Positions 1 through 6,722 of a stretch of 9,195 nucleotides of DNA are shown one piece after another. Numbering within the stretch: the stretch's first letter is position 1; the number at the start of each line of letters is the position of its first letter. The DNA is taken from the NCBI GenBank assembly GCA_017652965.1, contig JAGBZZ010000357.1, positions 1-9,195 on the forward strand, in the 5' to 3' direction. Below the pieces are notes generated by a model that was not told where the DNA came from, did no database searches, and saw only the letters and a program-made list of their open reading frames with translations. The stretch is from Clostridia bacterium (GTDB lineage: Bacteria; Bacillota_A; Clostridia; Oscillospirales; CAG-272). Both the position numbers and the translations under genes were made by a program.

Positions 1-20
1 AAGGCGTATATACAATACGT

Positions 21-113
21 CGAGGTGTGGGCACGCCCCGACAACGACGTAAGCAAAAAGCACCTGCGTGATGCAGGTGCTTTTTGCGGTCGGACAATTT
101 ATGCCCGCGAGAG
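21..113. repeat. Diverged direct repeat, copy 1 (split by a terminator)
   Basis: This copy has two blocks. Block A (about 21-49) ends in CGACAACGACG and block B (98-113) reads TTTATGCCCGCGAGAG. Both recur in the same order and orientation at 186-214 and 225-240; block A has three mismatches over 29 bases and block B is identical. In this copy the blocks are separated by a segment that holds a complete terminator hairpin. Block B runs into a small palindrome at 106-120 (CGCGAG, three-base loop, CTCGCG). Positions 1-52 could be the tail of a gene to the left (one plus frame stops at 50-52, just before the terminator), but 17 codons are too few to call. Confidence 0.6.
53..87. terminator. Bidirectional intrinsic terminator
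   Basis: A perfect 15-bp stem (53-67 with 73-87) encloses a five-base loop GTGAT. The GC core GCACCTGC/GCAGGTGC is flanked by AAAAA on the left and TTTTT on the right, so it can terminate in either direction. It would end whatever plus-strand gene lies left of the window, and also the minus-strand lipoprotein transcript, whose stop codon is about 154 bases away with no better hairpin in between. Confidence 0.85.
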
Positions 114-185
114 GCTCGCGAGGCAGAAACGGATGCAGAGCTAGGCGGAAGCGGACGCCCGCGCCGACGGTGTAGCAACCTACTC

Positions 186-240
186 CGAGGTGAGGGCGCG
201 CCGCGACAACGACGCTATGCGCCGTTTATGCCCGCGAGAG
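186..240. repeat. Diverged direct repeat, copy 2
   Basis: This is the second copy of the two-block repeat. Block A is at 186-214 and block B at 225-240, separated by only about ten bases instead of the 48 in copy 1. Block B ends exactly where the stop codon of the minus-strand lipoprotein gene begins (241). The two block A copies lie in the same reading frame but the block B copies do not, which argues against a conserved coding segment. Confidence 0.6.
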
Positions 241-3200
241 TTATTGAGTCGGGCCGGCCTTATACCACAACCCCCCACCCGTTTGCAGACACCTGTAGCC
301 CTCCGGGCTTACTGTGTCGGCGATGGACTGCCAGGCGGCATCGGTCAGGGTGTAGTCCTGCTGCTCGGCATTCGGCATGACGGTGGCGTAGAGATACTCA
401 AACCAGTTGTCGGCCACGTGCGAGGTGGAAACGTAGCCGTAGGCCTTCTTGCAGTTGTCGGTAATGATCTTGGCGGGATCGGCGATCTCGGTGAAGAGGC
501 CGCCCTCCACGGTCGGGGTGCCGCCCAGAAGGACGTTATCGCGGATCACGCAGCAGGCGGGCTGACGGCGGAAGCGCTCCATGGCCGCGATCTCCTCATA
601 GGTGAGGGTGATCTCCCCGTCCTCGCCTACCGTTTCGGTGCGGGATTCGATGACCGTCACTGTCCCGTCAAGCTCCTTGTAGGAATACTGCGGGATCAGA
701 AGCTCGGTCCCTGCGGGAAGCTCGTAGGTGAAGGTCTTACCCGAGAGATACCACGGCACGTAGAAGTATTTCGGATGGTAGTCGGATCCCTCGTCCGTAT
801 AGGCCGCCAGGATCAGCTTGGTGCCCTGCAGGTGGTTCATATAGGCGGGGTCACGCGCCGTCCAGGCGGTTTGGTTCGCCTTTTCGAGATAGGTGCTCAC
901 CTCGGACTCCTTGTTCCCCTGCCACCAGTGGCCGGCCAGGGACTGCGAAAGGGTGGCGCCGTTTGCCAGCATCCGGGTGCCGTCATAGGCGACGGGCGCA
1001 TAGACGGCGGCCGCACCGCCGGCCGAGTACTCGTCCCCGAAGTAATAATAGAAGAGGTTGGATTCGTTGACGCTGTCGCCAACCGAGGAGGTGCCGACGG
1101 TGTTGCCCTGCGTTTCGGCAACCTGGTAGGGGTTACGCAGGAGGATAACGTTACCGAAGCAGACGTTACCCATGCCGGTGGAGGAATACCAGCCCTTGTT
1201 GCTGTTGGAGGCAGAGCCAAGGAAGGAGATGGTGTTGCCGTAGGCATAGTTGCCCCCGTTCATCGTGTCGAAATACAGGGCGTTATGCGTGGCGTGGAAG
1301 GAGTGGAAGAGGTTGTAGCGGTAATGGTTGCCGCGGCTGCCCTCTCCGCCCGTATAGATCATGCCGCCGTCGGTGACGTCGGCCGAGCCACCCTCAAAGA
1401 GGTTGTATTCGGCAATGCACTCGGCCGCATTGGAGGCACGAAGCACGGTGTCTACAAAGTAGTTGTGCGATACCACCGTCCGACAGCCCGAAAGCGCGAT
1501 GGCGGTTGAGCAGGTCGGGGCGGCATCGTGGAAGAGGTTGTTCTGAATGACAACACCGGTCGGAGTCAGGTTTTCCTTGGGCGGGATGATCCAGGTATTC
1601 AGCATGACCGAATAGACCTGCGAGAAATCCGAGTAGATGACGGCGGTGTCCCGGATGCTTTCCTGCAGGATCATGGCCGGGTTCTTGGTATTCTTGAAGG
1701 TGCCGTTCTGCACCACCGCGTTCTGCACCCCACTGAGGTTGATGCCGGCGGCGTTCGAGCCGTCCACCCCGATCCCATCCAGGACAAGGTACTCTACCCC
1801 AACCGCGTCCAGAAGGTTAAAGGAGGCGGGGCTGCTGACAGACATCTGCTTGCCGGCAAGGCCGCCTTGCGTGGGATACACGTAAAGGTATCCGGTCTCG
1901 CGGTCGAGGTACCACTCACCCGGCGCGTCCATCGCCTCCACGGCGTTAAAGAGATAGTAGGTATTGCGGCGGGCGGGGGAGTTGGTGGAATGCTTGGCAC
2001 CGTATTTGTTGGGGGTATCCGACTTCAGCGAATAGTAGCCGTCATTCTTCAGATAGCCCACGTAATCGACGTACGGGTCACCGTTTACGGTGTGCGACCA
2101 GGAGACCCCCTCGGTCACGTCGGCAATGTTGTAATAGCCGAACTCCCAGCCCTCAAAGGTCGAGCCGTAGAACCAGATGTCGCCCGTATTGACCCAGGAG
2201 AGGATCTCCTGCCCGCGGGCATCGCTTGGGATCCTTATCTCCCAGCCGACCACCCAGGTGGCGGGGTCCTTACCCGCGGCGGTGGCACGCTCCACCCACG
2301 GCCAGTAGAGGTTCGAGCCGTTCTGCACGGTGACAGAGCCCGAATCGTACACGTGGGTAAAATACAGAAGATCCGAGGGGTCGCCCGTATCGTTCGGGTA
2401 ACGGGCAATCGTGTACTCCTCACCCCCCACGTAAAGGCGCGGCGGGCCGGAGGTGGTGATCTCTGCGATGTCGTAAACGTCAAGGCCGTGATCCGCAAGG
2501 CTGGTATACATCACCGCATCCCGTGCCGCCTCGGGCAGGCGCTCATAAACGCCGACGTTTTCGGCGGCATCGACGTAATGCCAGAGCGAGGAATCGGTGG
2601 AGATGGCGGTGTTGGCGGTCAGGAACGCCTCGCCCTCCCCATAGGACTTGATAAAGAGGGGGGACTGGCGGGTGCCGCTGTGCGCCGCGCTCAGCTTGAC
2701 CGTCTCGGTCAGTGAGTGCATGCCCGCCTTCATATAAATGATACCGCCCGAGGTGTTCTGCATCAGCTTAAGGGCGGCAGACAGGGAGGCAAGCGGCGCC
2801 TCCTCGGTGCCGGCGGCCTTATCGTCCCCATCCGGGGAGACGTACACCGTCCGCAGGGCGGAGGCGGGATAGCGGTCGATATCCACGCGCTCCACCACCG
2901 TCACCTCATCGGGCAGCTCCTCCTTGGTAGCCAAAAAGCGCTCAAAGACGGCATCGGCCGACATGGTTAAGGACAGCTTGTCGGCAAGTGACGGCAGGCT
3001 TTTGGAAAGATTCAGGTTAAAAAGGGCCATATCGGTGGCGGTGCCGGTGCGCTTTGCCGTATCCAGGGCGGATGCCGTGGCGTTCTCCAGTACCGAAAGA
3101 TAGGCAATGGCGGCCGAGTAGGTGCCGTCGTGCCCGTCCCCGTACAGGAGGAAGCGGGTGCCGCTTGCCTCAATGACCCAACCGCCCGCGGCGGCCGCGC

Positions 3201-3915
3201 CATGCGCACGCCCCTCACCGGTCGGAGAGCCGACCACGATCTCACGGTCGGTATTGGTGGCCTGGCGCTGGGTGTAGATCGGCAGGACGGCGCCTGTCGC
3301 ATCGGCGATGCGCGCCTGCAAAAGGGTGGCGGCGGCAAAATTATCGTTATCCCGCACGATCACGTAATCGTAGATGGTCGTGCCGAGAAGGGTGGCATCC
3401 TTCACGGGGTAATCGCCGCGCAGGATATCGGGGGTGGCGGGCAGCTTAAGCTTGCCGTCCGTAAGGTAGCCCTCCTTAAAAAGCTCCACAGCACGGAGGA
3501 TAGCCTCGGTCGTACCGCCCGAGATCACAAGGCGGCCGTTTTCAAAATAAACGCCATAGTCCTCCTTGCCAAGATAGTGCGACGTGCTTTCGGGGCGGTT
3601 GGTCACACCGATGAGGATCTCCAGGGTGCCAACGGGCACGGCGCCCGCCCCCACAAAATCATCACGCAGGGAAAGCGAGACCCCGGTGGCGGCCTGGATC
3701 GCATCCCGCACCTCACGCGCCGCACGGAAGACGGCGGCGGGCGGGTCATAGGGGTATACGACCACGTATTCGGAAAGGTTGGCAAGCTCGGTCGGGGCGG
3801 GTGGGGCGGTGGTCACGGCCGGGGTGGTATCCCCGTTTCCGCCGCATCCTGCCAGCATGCTTGCCGGCACAAGAAGTGCCAGAAGGATAAAAAGGATCGC
3901 ACGGCATTTTTTCAT
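241..3915 (-). CDS. Large surface lipoprotein with right-handed beta-helix, probable polysaccharide-active enzyme
   Basis: A protein of 1224 residues. The start at 3915 is chosen because it puts a classic lipoprotein signal (MKKCRAILFILLALL, lipobox LAGC, Cys24) at the N-terminus and an AAAGGAGA ribosome site ten bases upstream; a longer in-frame start at 3954 would add 13 charged residues before the signal. After a Thr/Pro linker come two similar alpha/beta modules (about 45-165 and 170-290). A secreted beta-helix entry motif follows at 357-385 (VYVSPDGDD, then GT..AP). Then come VGGEEYTIARYPN (496-508) and APGEWYLDRETGYLYVYP (664-681). Asn-rich helical coils (about 700-935) include TDGGMIY (848-854) and YFDTMNGG (881-888), whose Asp849 and Asp883 are candidate acidic catalytic residues. 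This pattern resembles GH120/GH141-like beta-helix glycosidases, by recollection only. Substrate unknown. It is divergently transcribed from comM and has its own promoter. Confidence 0.9.
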   Translation of the reverse strand: MKKCRAILFILLALLVPASMLAGCGGNGDTTPAVTTAPPAPTELANLSEYVVVYPYDPPAAVFRAAREVRDAIQAATGVSLSLRDDFVGAGAVPVGTLEILIGVTNRPESTSHYLGKEDYGVYFENGRLVISGGTTEAILRAVELFKEGYLTDGKLKLPATPDILRGDYPVKDATLLGTTIYDYVIVRDNDNFAAATLLQARIADATGAVLPIYTQRQATNTDREIVVGSPTGEGRAHGAAAAGGWVIEASGTRFLLYGDGHDGTYSAAIAYLSVLENATASALDTAKRTGTATDMALFNLNLSKSLPSLADKLSLTMSADAVFERFLATKEELPDEVTVVERVDIDRYPASALRTVYVSPDGDDKAAGTEEAPLASLSAALKLMQNTSGGIIYMKAGMHSLTETVKLSAAHSGTRQSPLFIKSYGEGEAFLTANTAISTDSSLWHYVDAAENVGVYERLPEAARDAVMYTSLADHGLDVYDIAEITTSGPPRLYVGGEEYTIARYPNDTGDPSDLLYFTHVYDSGSVTVQNGSNLYWPWVERATAAGKDPATWVVGWEIRIPSDARGQEILSWVNTGDIWFYGSTFEGWEFGYYNIADVTEGVSWSHTVNGDPYVDYVGYLKNDGYYSLKSDTPNKYGAKHSTNSPARRNTYYLFNAVEAMDAPGEWYLDRETGYLYVYPTQGGLAGKQMSVSSPASFNLLDAVGVEYLVLDGIGVDGSNAAGINLSGVQNAVVQNGTFKNTKNPAMILQESIRDTAVIYSDFSQVYSVMLNTWIIPPKENLTPTGVVIQNNLFHDAAPTCSTAIALSGCRTVVSHNYFVDTVLRASNAAECIAEYNLFEGGSADVTDGGMIYTGGEGSRGNHYRYNLFHSFHATHNALYFDTMNGGNYAYGNTISFLGSASNSNKGWYSSTGMGNVCFGNVILLRNPYQVAETQGNTVGTSSVGDSVNESNLFYYYFGDEYSAGGAAAVYAPVAYDGTRMLANGATLSQSLAGHWWQGNKESEVSTYLEKANQTAWTARDPAYMNHLQGTKLILAAYTDEGSDYHPKYFYVPWYLSGKTFTYELPAGTELLIPQYSYKELDGTVTVIESRTETVGEDGEITLTYEEIAAMERFRRQPACCVIRDNVLLGGTPTVEGGLFTEIADPAKIITDNCKKAYGYVSTSHVADNWFEYLYATVMPNAEQQDYTLTDAAWQSIADTVSPEGYRCLQTGGGLWYKAGPTQ

Positions 3916-3924
3916 AAGGTCGGA

Positions 3925-3932
3925 TCTCCTTT
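3925..3932 (-). promoter_or_regulatory. Ribosome binding site deciding the lipoprotein start
   Basis: On the minus strand this reads TTTCTCCT's complement region as AAAGGAGA, ten bases before the ATG at 3915. It lies inside the longer possible reading frame, so translation is expected to begin at the MKK start that gives a proper lipoprotein signal peptide. Confidence 0.75.
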
Positions 3933-3990
3933 CGGTGCGCGGGCCAGCGCGCACGCTGTGCGGCGCGCGCCCGGCTTATAGGATAGTGGT

Positions 3991-4020
3991 ATTATAGCAT
4001 AGGGGCGCGGCCTTTGTCAA
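3991..4020 (-). promoter_or_regulatory. Sigma-A promoter for the beta-helix lipoprotein gene
   Basis: Read on the minus strand, a perfect TTGACA (4015-4020) and a perfect TATAAT (3991-3996) are 18 bases apart, with a TGC extension just before the -10 box. The predicted transcript starts near 3984, giving a leader of about 70 bases. Such a strong consensus suggests substantial expression unless a repressor acts; no clear operator palindrome was seen. Confidence 0.85.
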
Positions 4021-4056
4021 CCGCCTTTAAAATCTTGCCCCCCACCCCCTGCCCTC

Positions 4057-4085
4057 TTGCTTTTTGGGTGGCGGCGTGCTATAAT
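4057..4085 (+). promoter_or_regulatory. Sigma-A promoter for the comM-like gene
   Basis: TTGCTT (4057-4062) and a perfect TATAAT (4080-4085) are separated by 17 bases, with a TGC extended -10. Transcription would start near 4092, leaving a leader of about 110 bases before the ATG at 4202. It lies back to back with the minus-strand lipoprotein promoter; the -35 boxes are about 37 bases apart. Confidence 0.85.
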
Positions 4086-4097
4086 AAACAGAAAGAG

Positions 4098-4137
4098 GAG
4101 ACGGCAGCGGCAGACGCCGCGCGGTCGTTTCCGTCTC
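4098..4137 (+). promoter_or_regulatory. Stem-loop in the comM leader
   Basis: GAGACGG (4098-4104) pairs with CCGTCTC (4131-4137), enclosing an inner hairpin GCGGC-AGAC-GCCGC (4107-4120). It sits right at the predicted 5' end of the transcript and has no terminator U-run. It may protect the 5' end of the mRNA; no known riboswitch class is recognised. Confidence 0.4.
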
Positions 4138-4173
4138 GTATTGTAAACAAAACCTTTCAAATAAAGGGCAAAT

Positions 4174-4196
4174 GGCGGCACATGCCGCCGGGGAGG
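4174..4196 (+). promoter_or_regulatory. Hairpin abutting the comM ribosome binding site
   Basis: GGCGGC (4174-4179) and GCCGCC (4184-4189) form a six-bp GC stem with loop ACAT. The Shine-Dalgarno GGGGAGG (4190-4196) begins at the very next base and is five bases from the ATG at 4202. An upstream in-frame ATG (4172) is at the base of this stem with no ribosome site of its own, which supports the 4202 start. Confidence 0.55.
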
Positions 4197-4201
4197 CAAG
4201 T

Positions 4202-5716
4202 ATGATCACTAAAACCTACAGCGCCGGCATCGTCGGCATTGACGGCTTTCTCGTCACGGTGGAGTGCAGTGTGCGCGCCGGGATGGAGAGGTTTGAGCTG
4301 GTGGGTCTGCCGGACAACGCCGTGCGTGAGGCACGCGAGCGGGTACGCGCCGCCTGCGTGAACAGCGGCTACTATTTCCCCGACCGCAACATCCTTGTCA
4401 ACCTTGCCCCCGCCAACCGCAAAAAGGAGGGCTCGGCCTTTGACCTTGCGATCCTTGTCGGCATTCTTTCGGCCGCAGGGGTGATTCCGGCGGGCGAGCT
4501 TTTGGAGGGCTCCTGCTTTGTGGGTGAGCTTTCGCTTTCGGGCGAGGTGCGCCCCGCCATCGGGGTGCTTTCCCTGGCGCTGGCGGCACGCGAGGCGGGG
4601 TGCCGCACCCTGTTTGTCCCCAAGGACAACGCCGCCGAGGCCGCGATCGCCGAGGGGATCACGGTGCACGGCGTTTCGAATTTTACCGAGCTTTTCCTGC
4701 ATCTTTGCGGCAAGGCCACCCTGCCCGTGACGGTCTTTGACCCAACCGTGGCGGCCGACAACCGCCCCCTGCCGGACTTTGCCGAGGTGGCAGGCCAGCA
4801 GAAGGCGCGCCGCGCCGTGGAGATCGCGGCGGCAGGCGGCCACAACCTGCTTCTGATCGGCCCGCCGGGCTCGGGCAAATCCATGCTGGCCAAGCGCATC
4901 CCCTCGATCCTGCCGCCCATGACCTTTGCCGAATCCTGCGAGGTCACGCGGATCCACTCGGTCGCCGGGATGGCCCCTACGGGGCTGGTGACCCGCCGCC
5001 CCTTCCGCTCTCCGCATCATACGGTCAGTGCCGCCGGCATGATCGGCGGTGGCTCGAACCCCCGCCCGGGCGAGATCTCGCTTGCCGACCACGGGGTGCT
5101 CTTTCTTGACGAGCTGCCCGAATATTCCCCCTCCCTCCTTGAGACGCTTCGCCAACCCCTGGAGGATGGCACGGTTACGGTGACGCGGGTCGCGGCCAGG
5201 GCGAATTACCCCGCCGGCTTTATGCTGGTGTGCGCCATGAACCCCTGCCGTTGCGGCTATTTCGGGGATCGCACCCACACCTGCTCCTGCCGCCCGGAGG
5301 ACGTGCGGCGGTACCTTTCCCGCATTTCGGGGCCTCTGCTTGACCGCCTGGATATCCAGGTGGAGGTGCCCTCTCTCAGCTATGAGGAGCTGACCGCCCG
5401 CCGCCAAAGCGAGCCGAGCGAGGCCATCCGTGAACGGGTGACGGTGGCGCGGGAGCGTGCCCTTGCCCGCTCTCCCCGTCCGAACGCACGCCTCTCCCCC
5501 GAGGAGGTGGCCAGGGACTGCACCCCCGACGAGGGCGGGGCGGCCATGCTGCGCGCCGCCTTTGAAAAGCTCGGCCTTTCGGCGCGCGGACACGACAAGA
5601 TCCTGCGTATCGCCAGGACGATTGCCGATCTTGCGGGAAGCGACACGGTCACCGCCCCCCACATCGCCGAGGCGATCCAGTATCGCACGCTGGACAGAAA
5701 ATACTGGGCAAGATAA
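4202..5716 (+). CDS. comM: YifB/ComM-family Mg-chelatase-like AAA+ ATPase (branch-migration helicase)
   Basis: A protein of 504 residues, the usual length for the family. ComM is a hexameric helicase that extends the joint between incoming single-stranded DNA and the chromosome during natural transformation; many non-competent bacteria also keep it. The N-terminal ChlI-like (Lon-protease-like fold) domain begins YSAGIVGIDGFLVTVE and spans about 1-170. The AAA+ core has Walker A GPPGSGKS (220-227), Walker B VLFLDE (299-304), the conserved MNPCRCGY with a second Cys pair (Cys349/351 and Cys361/363), and SGPLLDRLDIQVEVP (376-390). The C-terminal Mg-chelatase domain has RGHDKILRIARTIADL (462-477). 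All expected motifs are present, so it looks intact. It has its own promoter and terminator and no competence gene beside it in this window. Confidence 0.96.
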   Translation: MITKTYSAGIVGIDGFLVTVECSVRAGMERFELVGLPDNAVREARERVRAACVNSGYYFPDRNILVNLAPANRKKEGSAFDLAILVGILSAAGVIPAGELLEGSCFVGELSLSGEVRPAIGVLSLALAAREAGCRTLFVPKDNAAEAAIAEGITVHGVSNFTELFLHLCGKATLPVTVFDPTVAADNRPLPDFAEVAGQQKARRAVEIAAAGGHNLLLIGPPGSGKSMLAKRIPSILPPMTFAESCEVTRIHSVAGMAPTGLVTRRPFRSPHHTVSAAGMIGGGSNPRPGEISLADHGVLFLDELPEYSPSLLETLRQPLEDGTVTVTRVAARANYPAGFMLVCAMNPCRCGYFGDRTHTCSCRPEDVRRYLSRISGPLLDRLDIQVEVPSLSYEELTARRQSEPSEAIRERVTVARERALARSPRPNARLSPEEVARDCTPDEGGAAMLRAAFEKLGLSARGHDKILRIARTIADLAGSDTVTAPHIAEAIQYRTLDRKYWAR

Positions 5717-5753
5717 GTAGGGCGCATCCGCCCCGAAACGGTACGTAAGGAGC

Positions 5754-5790
5754 AAAAGCCACCCGCGACGGCGCGGGTGGCTTTTCTTTT
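5754..5790 (+). terminator. Intrinsic terminator after comM
   Basis: A perfect 14-bp stem (AAAAGCCACCCGCG at 5754-5767 with 5772-5785) has a four-base loop ACGG and is followed by CTTTT. It lies 37 bases past the comM stop and separates comM from the downstream operon. The A-run on the left would also let it act on minus-strand transcripts. Confidence 0.9.
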
Positions 5791-5832
5791 GCCCGATTAT
5801 CGGATCGTGTTATTTTCTATCAAATAGTGTCA

Positions 5833-5862
5833 TTGACTTTTTGGGGGCGGGCGTGGTATCAT
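5833..5862 (+). promoter_or_regulatory. Sigma-A promoter for the M55 peptidase / DUF4838 operon
   Basis: TTGACT (5833-5838) and TATCAT (5857-5862) are 18 bases apart with a TGG extended -10. Transcription would start near 5869, giving a short leader of under 40 bases. A weak interrupted palindrome CTAT-CAA-ATAG (5817-5827) just upstream of the -35 is the only possible operator seen, and it is too short to call. Confidence 0.75.
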
Positions 5863-5906
5863 TGTTATAGAAAAACCCCGCAAACACATCCCAAAGCGGA
5901 GGAGCT

Positions 5907-6689
5907 ATGAATCTTTTTATTTTGACCGATCTTGAGGGGATCGCCGGTGTTGACTCGATCCTCCATATGGACAGAGGCCGCGAGGAATATGCGGTCGCAC
6001 GGGCGGCACTGACAAGGAGCCTTAACCTTGCCATTGCCACCGCCATCGACTGCGGCGCCGAGAGGATCTATTACCTCGACGGGCACGGCGGGGGCGGAAA
6101 CCTGCTTGACGGTGAGGTAGATATGCGCGCCGAGAAATGCACGATCGCCGAGTGGCAGGAGCTTTTGCGGGGCGGGGCCATCGACTGTCAGATCGAGCTT
6201 GGCGCCCACACGCGGGCAGGGACGGTGGGGGGCTTTCTTGACCACACGCTTTCCTCTGTCAGCATCTTTCACGTGAAGGTCAACGGGCGCGAGATGAGCG
6301 AGGTTGCCCTCCATGCCGCGCTTTGCGGCGCCTACGGGGTGCCGATCGCGGCGGTGCTGGGGGACGAGGCGGCCTGCAGGCAGGCCAAGGAATACCTGCC
6401 GGGGGTCGCGGTGGGTGCCTTAAAGGTGGCAAGCTGCCGCAACCGCGCAAAAACCTACGCCGATGCCGACGCCGTGCTGGAAAAAACAGTGGCCGCCGCC
6501 CTGGCAAGCTACAGGGATATCCCGCCCTTTACCGTAGGCGGCCCCTGCGAGGTGGAATATTGCTTTTACCGCACCGATATGTGCGAGGACGCAATGAAGC
6601 GGAACGGGGATACCGTCACCCGCACCGATGCCAGAACCCTGAAAAAGACTGTCGCAGAGATCCGGCGGTACGAGGATCTCAGAATATAA
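5907..6689 (+). CDS. M55 family zinc metallopeptidase, DppA-like D-aminopeptidase
   Basis: A protein of 260 residues, close to the length of Bacillus DppA. That family forms a decameric ring with a two-zinc site and removes N-terminal D-amino acids such as D-Ala from short peptides, probably from cell-wall turnover. Expected ligands are visible: Asp8 and Glu10 in TDLEG at the N-terminus, His60 in DGHGGG, His101 in GAHTRAGT and Glu132 in the SEVALHAALCGAYGVP stretch. His113 in FLDHT matches the His proposed as catalytic in DppA (from memory). The C-terminal half keeps GVPIAAVLGD (144-153). There is no signal peptide, so it is probably cytoplasmic. GGAGGAG (5898-5904) precedes the ATG. It is the first gene of an operon with the DUF4838 gene; no dipeptide transporter genes are adjacent, unlike the Bacillus dpp operon. 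Confidence 0.93.
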   Translation: MNLFILTDLEGIAGVDSILHMDRGREEYAVARAALTRSLNLAIATAIDCGAERIYYLDGHGGGGNLLDGEVDMRAEKCTIAEWQELLRGGAIDCQIELGAHTRAGTVGGFLDHTLSSVSIFHVKVNGREMSEVALHAALCGAYGVPIAAVLGDEAACRQAKEYLPGVAVGALKVASCRNRAKTYADADAVLEKTVAAALASYRDIPPFTVGGPCEVEYCFYRTDMCEDAMKRNGDTVTRTDARTLKKTVAEIRRYEDLRI

Positions 6690-6722
6690 AACCTCCCTTT
6701 TCGGGAATCGCGAGGTAAAAGG

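Noticed and set aside
1..144. Plus-strand frame open from the window edge to a stop at 142-144
   Set aside because: It reads straight through the perfect terminator hairpin at 53-87, so it is unlikely to be translated as one gene.
190..1509. Long plus-strand open frame (439 codons) opposite the lipoprotein gene
   Set aside because: It is antisense to a gene with clear lipoprotein and beta-helix motifs, its composition is Val/Gly/Arg-rich without recognisable domains, and no ribosome site precedes it. High GC content explains the open frame.
4157..5755. Long minus-strand open frame (532 codons) opposite comM
   Set aside because: It mirrors the third-position GC bias of comM, is rich in Gly, Arg, His and Lys without motifs, and starts inside the comM terminator region without a ribosome site.
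6691..6716. ACCT/AGGT pairing that could hide the DUF4838 ribosome site
   Set aside because: Only four base pairs, with a competing CCC/GGG pairing inside; too weak to call regulation.
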